The position numbers and the translations under genes are program-made. This document shows positions 48,274 to 59,086 of a stretch of DNA of 64,000 nucleotides, piece by piece. Source of the stretch: Ceratodon purpureus (Eukaryota > Streptophyta > Bryopsida > Pseudoditrichales > Ditrichaceae); NCBI GenBank assembly GCA_014871385.1, contig CM026423.1, positions 14,034,858-14,098,857 of the forward strand. Reading direction: 5' to 3'. Each line of letters starts with the position of its first letter. Within the stretch, counting starts at the first letter, position 1. The notes beneath the pieces are model-generated. The model was not told where the DNA came from and ran no database searches. It saw nothing but the letters and a program-made list of their open reading frames with translations.

Positions 48274-50527
48274 ATGGAGAATGCCATGAAGCAATTCTGT
48301 GAACAAATTGGACTTGCAACAAGAACTTTATATTTTTCAACTTGGAGCCTTTTCTTCAAGTGAGATCCAATCTTGCCTCCAAGTAAAATATCTTCTCATA
48401 AAAGTTTTTTACTACAAGGAAACGCTCTTGATGATGAAACTTACGTAAATCAAGAGGATCTCAATGAGCATAGAGAGAAGGATGAATTGGTGGACAATAT
48501 TAGAGACAACATGATGCAATTTCTGAAGCCGCCTTTCAAGAAGGGCAATGATAGCAATGGTGGCAATGGGGGGAAGCGAAAAGAGATTCTTAAAGGAGAT
48601 AAAGGCAAGAAGGAAAACTTGCCCAAAGATAAGGAGGAGCCACAATGCTTTGCTTTCGAGGAATATAAGGACGTTCAAGGCAGAACAAAGGTGAAGAAAA
48701 TTGATTTCAATGTTAAAGCTGCAGTTGAGAAGGAAAGTCTTCCTTTTAAGTTTGTCTATGGTCTCAAAGACAACTCTTTGTGGTTTGAGCGAGACTATTT
48801 TGAAGTCTATTCGCCAACTCTGATCCAAGTATTGCAAAAATTGCTTCCTCAAAAGATCCAACTCTTGGGAAGCGATAAGATGAAGATTCATGTCTCCAGT
48901 GTGTTCCATGAGCGAGACATGCTAAAAAGGACTATGCTTTTGGGTGAAGATCTTTTGACTATTGAAGGGGATATAGACAAGTTGAAATCCCATCTCAAAC
49001 ATATGTGGGGGTTTTTGAACACTTCAATTCAAGAAATTATAGGGAGATATGAGACAATGAAGAGTGAAGGTTCTGTATCATGGGACATGTTGTGGGCGTT
49101 TTTTCTACCAGGTACGGACGTGGAATACGGATGCAAGATAACTGGTACAAAATTATGTGGCAAGGCATTACAACATGCGAGGTATGAGTTTCCTTGTAAT
49201 AAGCCTCGACAATTGGTGATTGGCATTGCAATGTGAGATTATGATTGCCAAAATTGGCAACCTTACATATGCCATAAAGGGAAAAAAGTGATAAGTATGA
49301 TGGTGGTTTCAAATTCACCTCTTTGGAGACACACCCTCTTCAATTTAAAAATGACCATGCTGAAGCAAAGAAGAAATTCTTAGACAATGGTGCATTGTTC
49401 AGTAAGCTTTCTATAAAGACACAAAATTGGTTGATGCATTATAAGGGACTCATGTTTATAGGTGAGAAAAAAGAAGCTGTGAATGGAAGGGTCATGATTG
49501 ATTTATCAAGCTTTGCCAAGATGAATGCTAACTATGAAATGGGCAATGCTCACCCACCATCTGAAATTTTGCGCACCAATCAAGTCAAAACCATAGATGC
49601 ATTAGGAGATGACAAGTGAATATATGCCCCAGCCATCGTCTATGGATTTTCTTTCCAAAAAAATTGTGGGGAGTTTTTGACATACATGGATTTGAGGAAG
49701 TTTCCTTCAAGCAAATGGCATTTGATGCTCTTGTTATGGATGAAGCAAAGAAAGACATTGTATACAGTTTAGTAGAAAAATACGAGCGGAACCAAGATGA
49801 CGGCCAATATTGGGCAAGCGAAGAAGAAGAACAAGTTGATCCTATTGTTGGCAAAGGATCAGGCTGCATTTTCCTTTGCTATGGCCCTCCAGGCACGGGA
49901 AAAACCTTTACCGCTGAATCTATTTTCGAGAAGTTGAAAGCGCCACTGTAGTCTTTGAGTGTATCCGAATTAGGCACCACTCCACAAATTTTGGAAGACA
50001 ATTTGGTGAAGGTTTTGGACGTGGCAGCATCTTGGGGTGCAATAATCTTACTAGATCTAAGATGAAGCAGATATTTATATGGAAAAAAGGACATCTATTG
50101 ACTTGGAACGCAATGCTATGACGGGAATCTTCTTGCGCAACTTGGAGTATTATCGAGGTGTTCTCTTCCTCACTACCAACCGAGTCGTCGCTTTTGATGA
50201 CGCCTTTTGTTCCCGCATCTCAATGTTTCTATACTATGGAAAGCATTTAGCTCAAGACAGACAAATCATATGGAGGAACTTGCTTGAGCCTCTGAAATTA
50301 CAAGGCCTTCCAATCTAAATGTTTGAAAAATTTGCGTCATATGAGCTGAATGCTCAAGAAATCATGAACGTGGTGCAAGTAGCACGAACCTTGGCAAAGC
50401 GAAAAGGAGAGTGCTTGAATGGCATTTACCTCATCAAATCCTTAGAGACTTTGGCCAATTCGATTGAAGAGTTGAAGCAAGTGACGTGTGAGAGTAATCC
50501 TCACACTAGCATGATTGAGACCCGGTA
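48274..50527 (+). pseudogene. broken AAA+ ATPase of the type best known from fungi
   Basis: Remnant of a large AAA+ ATPase whose relatives (with an N-terminal DUF7025-like region) are common in filamentous fungi. The pieces are colinear. 48373-49236 has the N-terminal region (KFVYGLKDNSLWFERDYFEV). 49288-49616 has FTSLETHPLQFKNDHAEAK. 49622-49951 has KKLWGVFDIHGFEE and Walker A GPPGTGKTFTAES. 50080-50318 has EKRTSIDLERNAMTGIFLR, LEYYRGVLFLTTNRV and the arginine-finger-like SRISMFLYYG. 50319-50527 has the lid region. Lesions include an early TGA near 48361, TGA at 49234, frame changes near 49290 and 49616, TAG at 49949, a 7-nt insertion inside Walker B (CTAAGAT after LLLD, about 50058) and TAA at 50316. 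Even so, the rest is well preserved, so the loss looks recent. Some breaks could hide short introns, but not all. Confidence 0.8.
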
Positions 50528-51589
50528 AGACTGTTGCAAAAACTACTGGTCATTGAAAACATAAACCTCATCTTAGATGGTGTGCATTCAAAAATGCATT
50601 CTCCAAACCTTGACATTAATCAAATGCTATGTCATTTCTGAGCAATAGGTGGACAAAGTGTAAAAAGGAAGAGGAGGATGTCAAAGAAGAATATCAAACA
50701 TTAGAAGAAAGACTATGGCTACAACAAAGTGACTTCTTTTTTATGTAGCTAGTGTTTTTTTTTCTCAATATTCATTTGATGCTATGGTGATATTGAGGTA
50801 ATTCTTTAGTGTTCTAGAAATAATTAATTTGATAGGCTTATATTCACAACTTTGTCTTTTTTGGAATAACTTAGTTTGATATATAAAACTATATTATTAA
50901 GAAAATGGTCACTTATCACCTTAGAATAGTTTATGGTTTTATAAAAGAAAATTTGGGCAGTGAAGACTTAGCTAATCATAAGTTAGTTTTCATAGAGATA
51001 AGTTGAATATTAGTGATAGGTTGGAAGGCAGTTGTTTTTTTCCTTTGGACAAAATTATATTGTATTTTGACTTTGCATACTATTGTTATTTTATATATTA
51101 TAAAGCCTACTTTGTATAAATATAAATTTTTAAAGTGAACTATGTGAAAAAAATGTTTGTCATTATTACAATGAATATGGTGCTTTCATTATGAGTAACA
51201 AACTAAGGTTGCAATAGTTGATAGAATCATATTATGATCATTAAATTTGGCATTTCAAAGCTATAGTTTTTATCAATGTGCACCTAATAATATGATATTT
51301 TTGTATAATATTATATTGATATCTAAGCATTACTTTAGCAAAATACTTTAGCTACATTCCAAACCCTAAGTTTTAAATAGTCATAGATCAAATATGCTCA
51401 AAAATATATCATCTTGATTCACTTCACTTTGACGGATATTTTACCATATTCGTTGTAACTATCAAAGTTTTGAAAAGTGGTACAATTGCAATACGATTGA
51501 ATACTCCTTTGAATTTCTCTCACAACCTTTCTCTCTTGGAAGGTGTACAATACTAAATCAAATCCGTTGAAAGAGTTTGAATGACATTC

Positions 51590-52748
51590 TACTTTTTTTT
51601 CAATTAAAAAAATAAAGTTTGATGAAAATAACTTTCAAAAAGTACCTTAGAAGTGATCCTCTCTAAAACTCATCCTTATTGTACTTTTAAAACTAGAGGA
51701 GAGCACAATAAAGTGGACCACAGAGTGCAACATGTGATCCCTAGGAAGTGAATATGAAATGTGCTGTTTTTCAAAGCTCAAAGCTGATTTTGAGCATTTT
51801 GGTGTAGTTTTTGAGCATTTTAGTCACTTTTTAGGGTGTCATGAGGTATCTCCCATGCATCTATGTTTAAAGAACATTTTCAGTTGAAAATTAATTTGAC
51901 CAATAGTTCTAAATCATGAAAATGAACTTTTCCAAAGTCTTAATTTCTTCATTTGGTGCCTTCTATTGTCTTTAGAGGATGTTTTTTTTCAATTTAAAAA
52001 ACAACGCTTGTTGAAATTTAACTCACTAAAAGTACCGCACAAGTGACCCTCCTAAAAAACATCCTTGGGGTACTTTTGGAACCCTAAACCAATTAATAAG
52101 CTTATGAATTGAATGTTTTAGAATACTTCTTAAACATATAGAATACACCATTTCATCAAAAGTGATTTTTAGATTATTTTTTATTTTTTTCTAGCCACTT
52201 TTTCAAATGACTGCATTCACTTTGTTTGGATTTAAAGCCTTCATACAATAACTTTAGAGTGTCTACTTTGCACGAAACTTTTCCAAGTTGTAAAAAACCA
52301 AGTTGAGAATCTAAAAAAAATAAATTAAATTACATCTTTCCATAACTTTTGTGCAATTTTTACAAAAGTCCTGAAACTGACAGATAGTTAAGCACTTTTT
52401 TGGTCCACTTCATTGTGCTCATCCCCAATCCTAAACCAGTTCATAAGTATATGACTTGACCATTTTAGAATACATCTCAAGCATGTGGAGGGCACTACCT
52501 CATCAAAGGTGATTTTTGATAGTTTTGATTCATTTTTAGCTACTTCTCAAATGGCTGCCTTCACTTTGCTTAGATTGAAAGTGTCCACCTTTACGAAAAT
52601 TTTCTAAGTTGTAAGAAAAGAAGTTGAAAATCCATATTACCCAAAAAAAATGAACTCAATTACATCTCTCCATCACTTTTGTACAATTATTGCAAAAGGG
52701 TTGAAATTGAAATTTAATTAAGTACTTTTTTGGTCCACTATATTGTTC
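51590..52748 (+). mobile_element. transposon copy C, truncated and split by copy B
   Basis: Left part 51590-51696 and right part 52427-52748 match consecutive stretches inside copy B (TTTTTTTTCAATT through GTACTTTT, then CCTAAACCAGTTCATAAG through the right terminus TTTTTGGTCCACTATATTGT). They therefore form one older element interrupted by B. Its left third is missing, and its right inverted end is mutated (TATATTGTTC in place of TTTATTGTGC). Confidence 0.75.
51697..52426 (+). mobile_element. inverted-repeat DNA transposon, copy B, nested in copy C
   Basis: Starts GGAGAGCACAATAAAGTGG and ends with the complement-type bases TGGTCCACTTCATTGTGCTC followed by CCCC, about 730 bp. Same internal order and orientation as copy A. 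No coding capacity. Confidence 0.82.
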
Positions 52749-52821
52749 TTTCTTCCTTTATACCAAATATATAGAATATAGATCATAAAGTATATCGATG
52801 GACAAATAATGAAAAAGAACA

Positions 52822-52908
52822 ATTTTAGATCTTTTTAGATCCATTTTAGATCTTTTAGATCTTTTAGATCTAAAATAGATCTAAAATGGATCTAAAATGG
52901 ATCTAAAA
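52822..52908. repeat. TTTTAGATC inverted micro-repeat array
   Basis: The left half reads ATTTTAGATC units, with ATTTTAGATCC variants. The right half reads the complementary GATCTAAAAT units, with the GGATCTAAAAT variant. The centre is near 52870, and the array can fold into a long AT-rich hairpin. Further AAAAGATCTAAAAT units follow the F-box fragment at 52945-52970. Confidence 0.85.
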
Positions 52909-52944
52909 TGAACCTACTCCGTGGCGCAACACTAAGCAGATACT
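52909..52944 (-). repeat. 36-bp perfect inverted copy of an F-box coding segment
   Basis: These 36 bases are the exact reverse complement of 53452-53487, which lies in the F-box pseudogene just downstream. The fragment sits inside the TTTTAGATC array. The spacing is 507 bp, so one transcript spanning both would form a 36-bp perfect stem. Confidence 0.95.
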
Positions 52945-53261
52945 AAAAGAACTAAAAGATCTAAAATCTGTTTTATAAATAAAAAATAAAAAGACTAGAA
53001 ATAGACTATGGTGACAAAACTTAGTAGAAAAGTTAGAGTGACCATCTCATATTGGTATTTCTTTTCTTTTTTGGATGAATAAACTTAGGATCATCATATT
53101 GTTGGTTTCTACTTGCACTTAATAGGTATTATATGAGTGTCTTCAACACATCATAATTGCCTAGATTGTTCATTGTTTGTTCATATATTTATGACAAGTT
53201 TCTTACAAAAATAGTAAGACTTATTCAATTTATTTCAAGATAGTATTCGATTTGTTTCAAG

Positions 53262-55220
53262 ATGGATGAATCGACGACGTGGGAAATGGAGAGCATATGG
53301 AGCAATTTGCATGGAGATATCCTAGAAAGAGTGTTCATGTTTCTTCCAATTGCATCAGTGTGCCGGTTTATGACGTTATCCAAGAGCTGCAACAAACTCA
53401 TAACTAGCCTTCCTTTCAGGCATGCACAAGCCTCAAATGTATCTCCGGAAGAGTATCTGCTTAGTGTTGCGCCACGGAGTAGGTTCAGGTCGCATTGGCG
53501 TGTGCTGGATGTGGCTAGGAGGAGGTTCCTCACTTTCAGCAACGAGTTCCTAACAAATCAGGTAAAGCGGCAAAGACCTGCGCCATTGATTAATTGTGGG
53601 TCACCCTATCTAGCCGTAGCTGCGGGAGGGCTCTTTTGCGTGGAGTATTTGTGCTATAAAACATATGACGTTATAGATCACGTTGTGTGCAATCCTGTTC
53701 TGAAGACTTTCAAGCAACTTCCACACCTTGCAGTGTAGAGCGGAAAACGTCAAGTGACAGTGATGTCAATAGATAGAGTCTTAATGGAGTATGAGATCTT
53801 TGTTGTCAATTTTACGTACCATGATTACATAGACAAGCTCTTTAAACCACTTTCAATTCTTGTTTATAAATCCAAGACTAGCAATTGGAGGCAGGCTCCC
53901 TACAAACCATTGAATCCCCCGGTAAACTACCCCAATTATCAGGTACGGTGGGGCACTCTGACCATCTTCAGAGACCAACTGTACTGCATAGCCAACAAAG
54001 GTTCTTGTGGAGGGATTATTTCTTATGATAAGGAGACAGGAGAGGTTTCCGATCTTGCAGGTGTGGGGGGAAGCACAATAAAGTGAACCACAAAAGTGCT
54101 TATCTTTTTTCCAATTTCAGCCCCTTCTGTAAAGACTAGAGAAAGTGGGATTTACGTTATGTTGATGCAAAATTAAGTTTGGGATACGGAAAGTAGACTT
54201 GATCTTCTTCAACTTCCCAAATTTGTGGAAGAAGATGTTGAGTTTACAATGGAAAACAGAGACGTCAAAGTCAGGCAAAGTGAATGGTCGTCATTTGGAA
54301 AAGTGAACATAACGGTTTAGGGTTTTGTCCAAAATCCTTTTTAATTTCGTGGTGCACTCTATATGTTTAAGAAGTATTCTAAAATAGTCAATTAATATAC
54401 TCATTGATCTTGGTTTAGGGTTCCAAAAGTACCGCAAGGGTACTTTTTAAGAGGGTCACTTCCACGGTACTTTTTGTGCGTTTTTTTTCACCGAACATTG
54501 TTTTTCAAATTGAAAAAAACATCCTCTAAAGACAATAGATGGCTCTAAATGAAGAAATTAAGACTTTGGAAAAGTTCATTTTCATGAATTAGAACTAGTG
54601 GTCAAATTAAGTTTCAATTGAAGATGTTCTTTTTGAAGATGTATATAAGATACCTTATGACACCCTAAAAAGTGACTAAAATGCTCAAAAACTACACCAA
54701 AATGCTCAAAATCAGCTTTGAGCCTTAAAAAACAGCACACTTCATATTCACTTGTTGGTGGTCACATTTTGCACTTTGTGGTCCACTTTATTGTGCTCTC
54801 CCCTGTGTGGATATGCCATTGGCCTACCCATCGCACCTCGTAGTTGGCAAGGACAAGCTATTATGTGTCATTCCTGTCCAAGACAACACAAATGACTTTC
54901 CCTACGGAGTTAAATTTTTTGAAATCAACAGCGCCAAGAAGGAAAGCATTCTGCTGACAGAGATGCCACAAGACTTGCTCCTCTGGGTACTAATTGGTCA
55001 CGATCCTGAACGCCGAGTCTCTTGGAAGATATTGTAGCTAATGAAGATTAAAGTTGTTGTTAAGAGTGCAGACTCTATCCTCATTTACACTGTTGTAGGG
55101 CGGTGTGCGGCGTACAGTTTGTCAAAGGACTCTTGGTATCAATACCCCGACGATCGTAACCTTCTGAAAGCTTTTTGTCTAGGACTAGGTGATAGCTGGA
55201 CTTATGAGGAGCTTGTCTAA
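53262..55220 (+). pseudogene. F-box/kelch-like gene with two in-frame stops and a transposon insertion
   Basis: Reads as an F-box protein, normally the substrate adaptor of an SCF ubiquitin ligase. The F-box is near residue 10-55 (IWSNLHGDILERVFMFLPIA, VCRFMTLSKSCNKL). A kelch/F-box-associated C-terminal part follows (KTSNWRQAPYKPLNPP, WGTLTIFRDQLYCIANKG, YDKETGEVSDLAG, LAYPSHLVVGKDKLL, LLLWVLIGHDPERRVSWKIL, YSLSKDSWYQYPDD). One frame runs from the ATG at 53262 to the TAA at 55218, but TAG codons interrupt it at 53736 and 55035, and transposon copy D is inserted at 54067. Without the insertion the gene would be about 404 codons, typical for this class. No frameshift is seen, so decay is recent. 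Readthrough, or truncated F-box-only translation of the first 158 codons, cannot be excluded. Confidence 0.85.
54067..54804 (-). mobile_element. inverted-repeat DNA transposon, copy D, inside the F-box gene
   Basis: About 738 bp with the same ends as copies A and B but in the opposite orientation: its left end matches the right end of A read backwards (AAGTGCTTA then CCAATTTCAGC). GTGTGG at 54061-54066 and again at 54805-54810 is the probable 6-bp target duplication. Removing the insert plus one repeat leaves the coding frame intact (LAG then V then DMPLAYPS), which confirms the borders. Confidence 0.9.
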
Positions 55221-58200
55221 GTCTTGTTCCTCCGTAGCCGCTTCATTGACATGATGAAGTACCTGTTCGGAGGATTAATACTAACATGTGGGATGGGTTA
55301 GCATGTGGGATGGGTTAGAGCCGATTGAGGCTCAGGTTTTCAGGAGCTGCTTAGGAATCAAGACCTACCGTCCATTGATGGCGGTGGTGTCACATAGCGC
55401 TTCAGTAGTCGGGAGACTGTCTCTCTGAATTCAATCACGTGAATAATATTATAATTAACTTTTCCAATCATGTATGCACATCAAGCTGGTAAGGCTTGCT
55501 CATCTTATACACATTATTTGTATTTCCACTCTCTCAACCTTCAACCTCTACGGTTTCTTAGAGTGACTGCGTGATACATGCATACATCACCTGCCATCGA
55601 GTAAGATGGCACAGAGCCTGTGTTAATCAGCAGATCCAGTAAGTATGGTCCTCACACTAGAATAGTCGAAGTGAACAGGAAATTTTGCAAAGCTGGGCAG
55701 GGACAGTCATGACGAACACTCTCTCTTGCCACTCTCTCTTCCGTCACAGCGATGGAGGTTAGACAGGCCGGACCGGCAGAATTTCGACAATCAAACACTT
55801 CACGTACATGATTTAGGTAGAAATAGACCGCACATACTGAACACAAGTACTGATCAGGAGGTGAAGGATAAGCTCACTGTGAGCATGCCGCTCATAGTCC
55901 CAGGATTTTTAAGCATGTAACGTGCCTGAGCAAGCTCGGAGGACAGAAATCATAATATAAGCTCGTTAATATACGGCAAACTAATCCATGTGTACTACCA
56001 TGCTATAAGCGGAACTTCCCAAATTGCTCAAAGCTGTACGTCTGTATTGTCTTTGGTATCACACTGCCGGATCAGTCAAATTGTAATACGAGCTTTTCTA
56101 CAGAATTAACATAGGGTACAATATGTGAAGTACCACGTGCCGTAAATGAGCACTTCCGGCATGTATTTTTTTAATATGAATATTATACGCAGTTAAATTC
56201 AAAGAGGTACTTTGTACACTTTTTTAAATAAGTTAGTAGTGATCCAGCAGCACTACTAGAATCACCCACGTTTACAGGAGTGCTTTATACACTAAAACAT
56301 GCCGGTGCGCACTTTGATAAACGTTGCTAAAGCAATGCAGAAAACATAAGTATTAAAAAGCACTGTCTTGGGGGTTACGCTTCTTCGGAAGAGGGGAACC
56401 ATGGGAACCTGCTGCGCTCTCCACGATGGGATCCTCGGATTGTCCACGTGGACTGGCATAGGCTGCTTGGCTACGTTGATTTTGTTGATGGGTTTGTTGA
56501 TTTTTTCACCCTTAAAGTTTATTTATAAAACTCTAAAATTACCCAAGAACACCTGATCCGAAATTTCGAGCAGATGGGTTTCAGCGCAATACACTCACAG
56601 CGATTCATTGCAGAGGAGGGATATTTGTACTGTTTGAGAGCCCAACTGTCCGCAAAGCTTATGGGATATATCAACCCCAAGGTTCTCTTGATGGGAACGC
56701 TAAACGTTGCTTGAACCTGGGAAAATGTTGCTTCGCAAGCTTGGCAGACAGGAACATGAGAAACGTTGCTAAACGAAGAAAACGTTGTTTTCAAACGTGG
56801 CTTCAGGGGGGTAATTCTAGTAGTGCAGCCTTCACTCCAGATCAGATTCATCCACTCCCGCTCGTTGTTCGCCATTCCTTGCAGCTGTTTGCAGATCGGG
56901 CATATTTCAGCAGCATAAAAGAGCTGGCCACCGAGTCACTAGTCATCCTTTAGTGGTGCAGAGCAAGCTGCTTAATATTCCTGGTCTTCTACTTTCTCCA
57001 GAGGTATTTGATCAATCATCTGATCTGGAAATTTACATTTGTTGTATTAATTAAATAGCTCTTGGGAACTTGCAGCTGCTACATGCAGCTCTGACCTGAA
57101 AGTTGTGTGTATATCAGCTGTCATGATGTATATATATATATATTGAGTGTTCTTTCTGCAGTGACGAAAGTATTTGTTTCTAGGACTGATGTAGAATGCT
57201 GAATTCAACGTCGATTTTAACAGCTCACATTCAAAACTTCCAATAATTCCAACAGATCTTCAAGCAAAAAAGAGCCTTCTTAGCGAGTATGAGTCATATA
57301 CGAATTCGGAGGAGGCGTTCTTTCAATGTGGGCCAGTGGAGCTGGATCAAAAGCTTCTGGGCACTTGAGACTTTCATGTAGCTCAGAAGTAGCTCAGGAG
57401 GCATCTTGAGACTTTCATCAAATTTCGAATCATTCAACAAAGACAGAACACATCGAGAAACTGCTGATCTTTCAAGGAATTTGTGACAGATTCCGAGGGA
57501 GAGAATCTCTTGATCCATCCAATTAGTGTGGCTAAAGTTCTAGCAAGGGAGTGGGAAAATAATCCTTTTCTTTTCTCTTTCGCTAATAAGCTGTTCATTT
57601 AGCCACAGAGTCGAAGATGTATGGAAAAAGAGTTTTGTCAAGTGCAATCCCGTGGAGTTTACGCTTTCGAATAGTGAATTTGAGGAAAACTACGCTTTTC
57701 CCTGAGTGCATCAATGTATGAATTATTCAAAAACAGAAAAGACATGAAATTCATGCCCAGGAAAGACTGGAAATCATGAAGTTCTTGGAATGCTTTTGGC
57801 CTCGTCCAGATGTTGGAATTTCTCGCATCATGTCTTCGGCACAAATTGTGAATATAACTGTGCATTATCTACCCATTGGAATGCAAATTAGATTTTCTAG
57901 TTTGTAAGCTTTTGTTCACCCAGGGTAGAACGAACTTTAACTTATGTTACTTGTACAGCATATTAGATCCTTCGTTGAATTAGTTTCATAACTTCCTTCA
58001 ACTCATGATTGACGTCGGCATATCACTACTGCGTGCATCTCTGTAACCTTGTTTCATGGTATGCTCTTGGCTCTGCTACAACTAAGAGCCTACGACCATA
58101 TGAATTTTAACCTATGACCAAGAATTAGTCGACAGCTATTTCAGGTGAATTCAAGCTGGACCCGAGAAGGAACCTTCAAGTGGCGCTGCGACTGCCGTTG

Positions 58201-59086
58201 CTACCGATTGTCTGCATACCGGAGGAACCTGCACTTCAATAATAGCGCCCCATGGATTGATTGCAACGGAAGCTTCTGTTGCTACAGTTGAAAAGCCGCA
58301 TCAACTAAAACAGCGATGCTGAATATTCAACTGTATACAATGTTCCTCTTTTCTGCAACCGACCTTTCACAGAGTAGCTGTTCATTAAGATCATCGAATT
58401 CCGAATTAACCTAGAGGGGGAATTACTGAATGGTTAGTTTCAATCGCTAAGAAGATTGGACTATTTGATCGAGTATCGGGGAGTATCGGGGAGACAATAG
58501 TGCACCCAACGGCGCACCAACCGACCGAAGGTCCGGTTTGAAGACCCTCAGATACGTCAAGTGAGGTTCCAGACAACGCATCATGTATCAGGCCCTCTTT
58601 TGAAATGGCCCAAATTGCAGAAGATTTCAGTCGCAATTTCAGTAAAGCATCGAAGTACTACAGTGGTCAGCGCGTTCTACTGTGCAACTTTGTTTCTGAA
58701 CTGGATGATCAGAATGGATGAGGTATGGGTTGTATGTTAAACGCTCTCGGTACTCTCTGAAAATTTGTCTGCACATGCATGTCTGCAAGATTCTACGGAC
58801 CGCTTTTCCATCGCCACTGGAACATTGTTCAGACAAGTTACAAATCGTCTGCATGGCCGAATTTTGTATTTGGTTGAAGACGCGGTTCGTTACGTCGGCG
58901 TGGTTCAATATCCCTCCGACGTCCCACGGGCTGTAATCTGACTGCAACGTACTTGAGGAACACTCACACTTGTAAACGAAGTCTGATCGCACTAGTAATG
59001 TCATTAGACCATCTCAAAATTACTTTGACTCATTGAGTTAGATTAAGTACTTGGGCATAGCTTGGGAAGAGTGCATCAATTCCGAA
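55221..59086. other. intergenic region with a CACTA-like element
   Basis: Apart from the element at 56251-56825 nothing is firmly recognisable. Minus-strand frames at 57294-57518 and 58639-59004 match no family I know. 58100-59086 is probably promoter and leader of the gene at 59087. Confidence 0.4.
56251..56825. mobile_element. non-autonomous CACTA (En/Spm-like) element
   Basis: 575 bp with termini CACTACTAGAATCAC and, on the other strand at the right end, CACTACTAGAATTAC. A 3-bp target duplication CAG lies at 56248-56250 and 56826-56828. Subterminal copies of AAACGTTGCT occur at about 56318, 56700 and 56761, with a variant AAACGTTGTT at 56780. This is the arrangement seen for transposase-binding sites in CACTA elements. 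No transposase frame. Confidence 0.88.

Larger units (their letters stand above)
50528..53261. other. AT-rich, transposon-filled DNA between the AAA+ and F-box pseudogenes
   Basis: No gene. 50528-51590 is AT-rich and featureless. 51590-52748 holds transposon copies B and C in nested arrangement. 52822-52990 holds the TTTTAGATC repeat array and the inverted F-box fragment, each listed separately. Confidence 0.6.

Noticed and set aside
54067-54804. Transposon copy D as a functional intron of the F-box gene
   Set aside because: Its ends are transposon termini with a target duplication and no GT/AG at the borders; the gene also has two stops outside it.
57120-57144. Run of alternating TA near 57130
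   Set aside because: Plain dinucleotide microsatellite.
58639-59004. 121-codon minus-strand frame upstream of membrane copy 2
   Set aside because: No recognisable motif, no counterpart upstream of copies 1 and 3, and it lies in the probable promoter.
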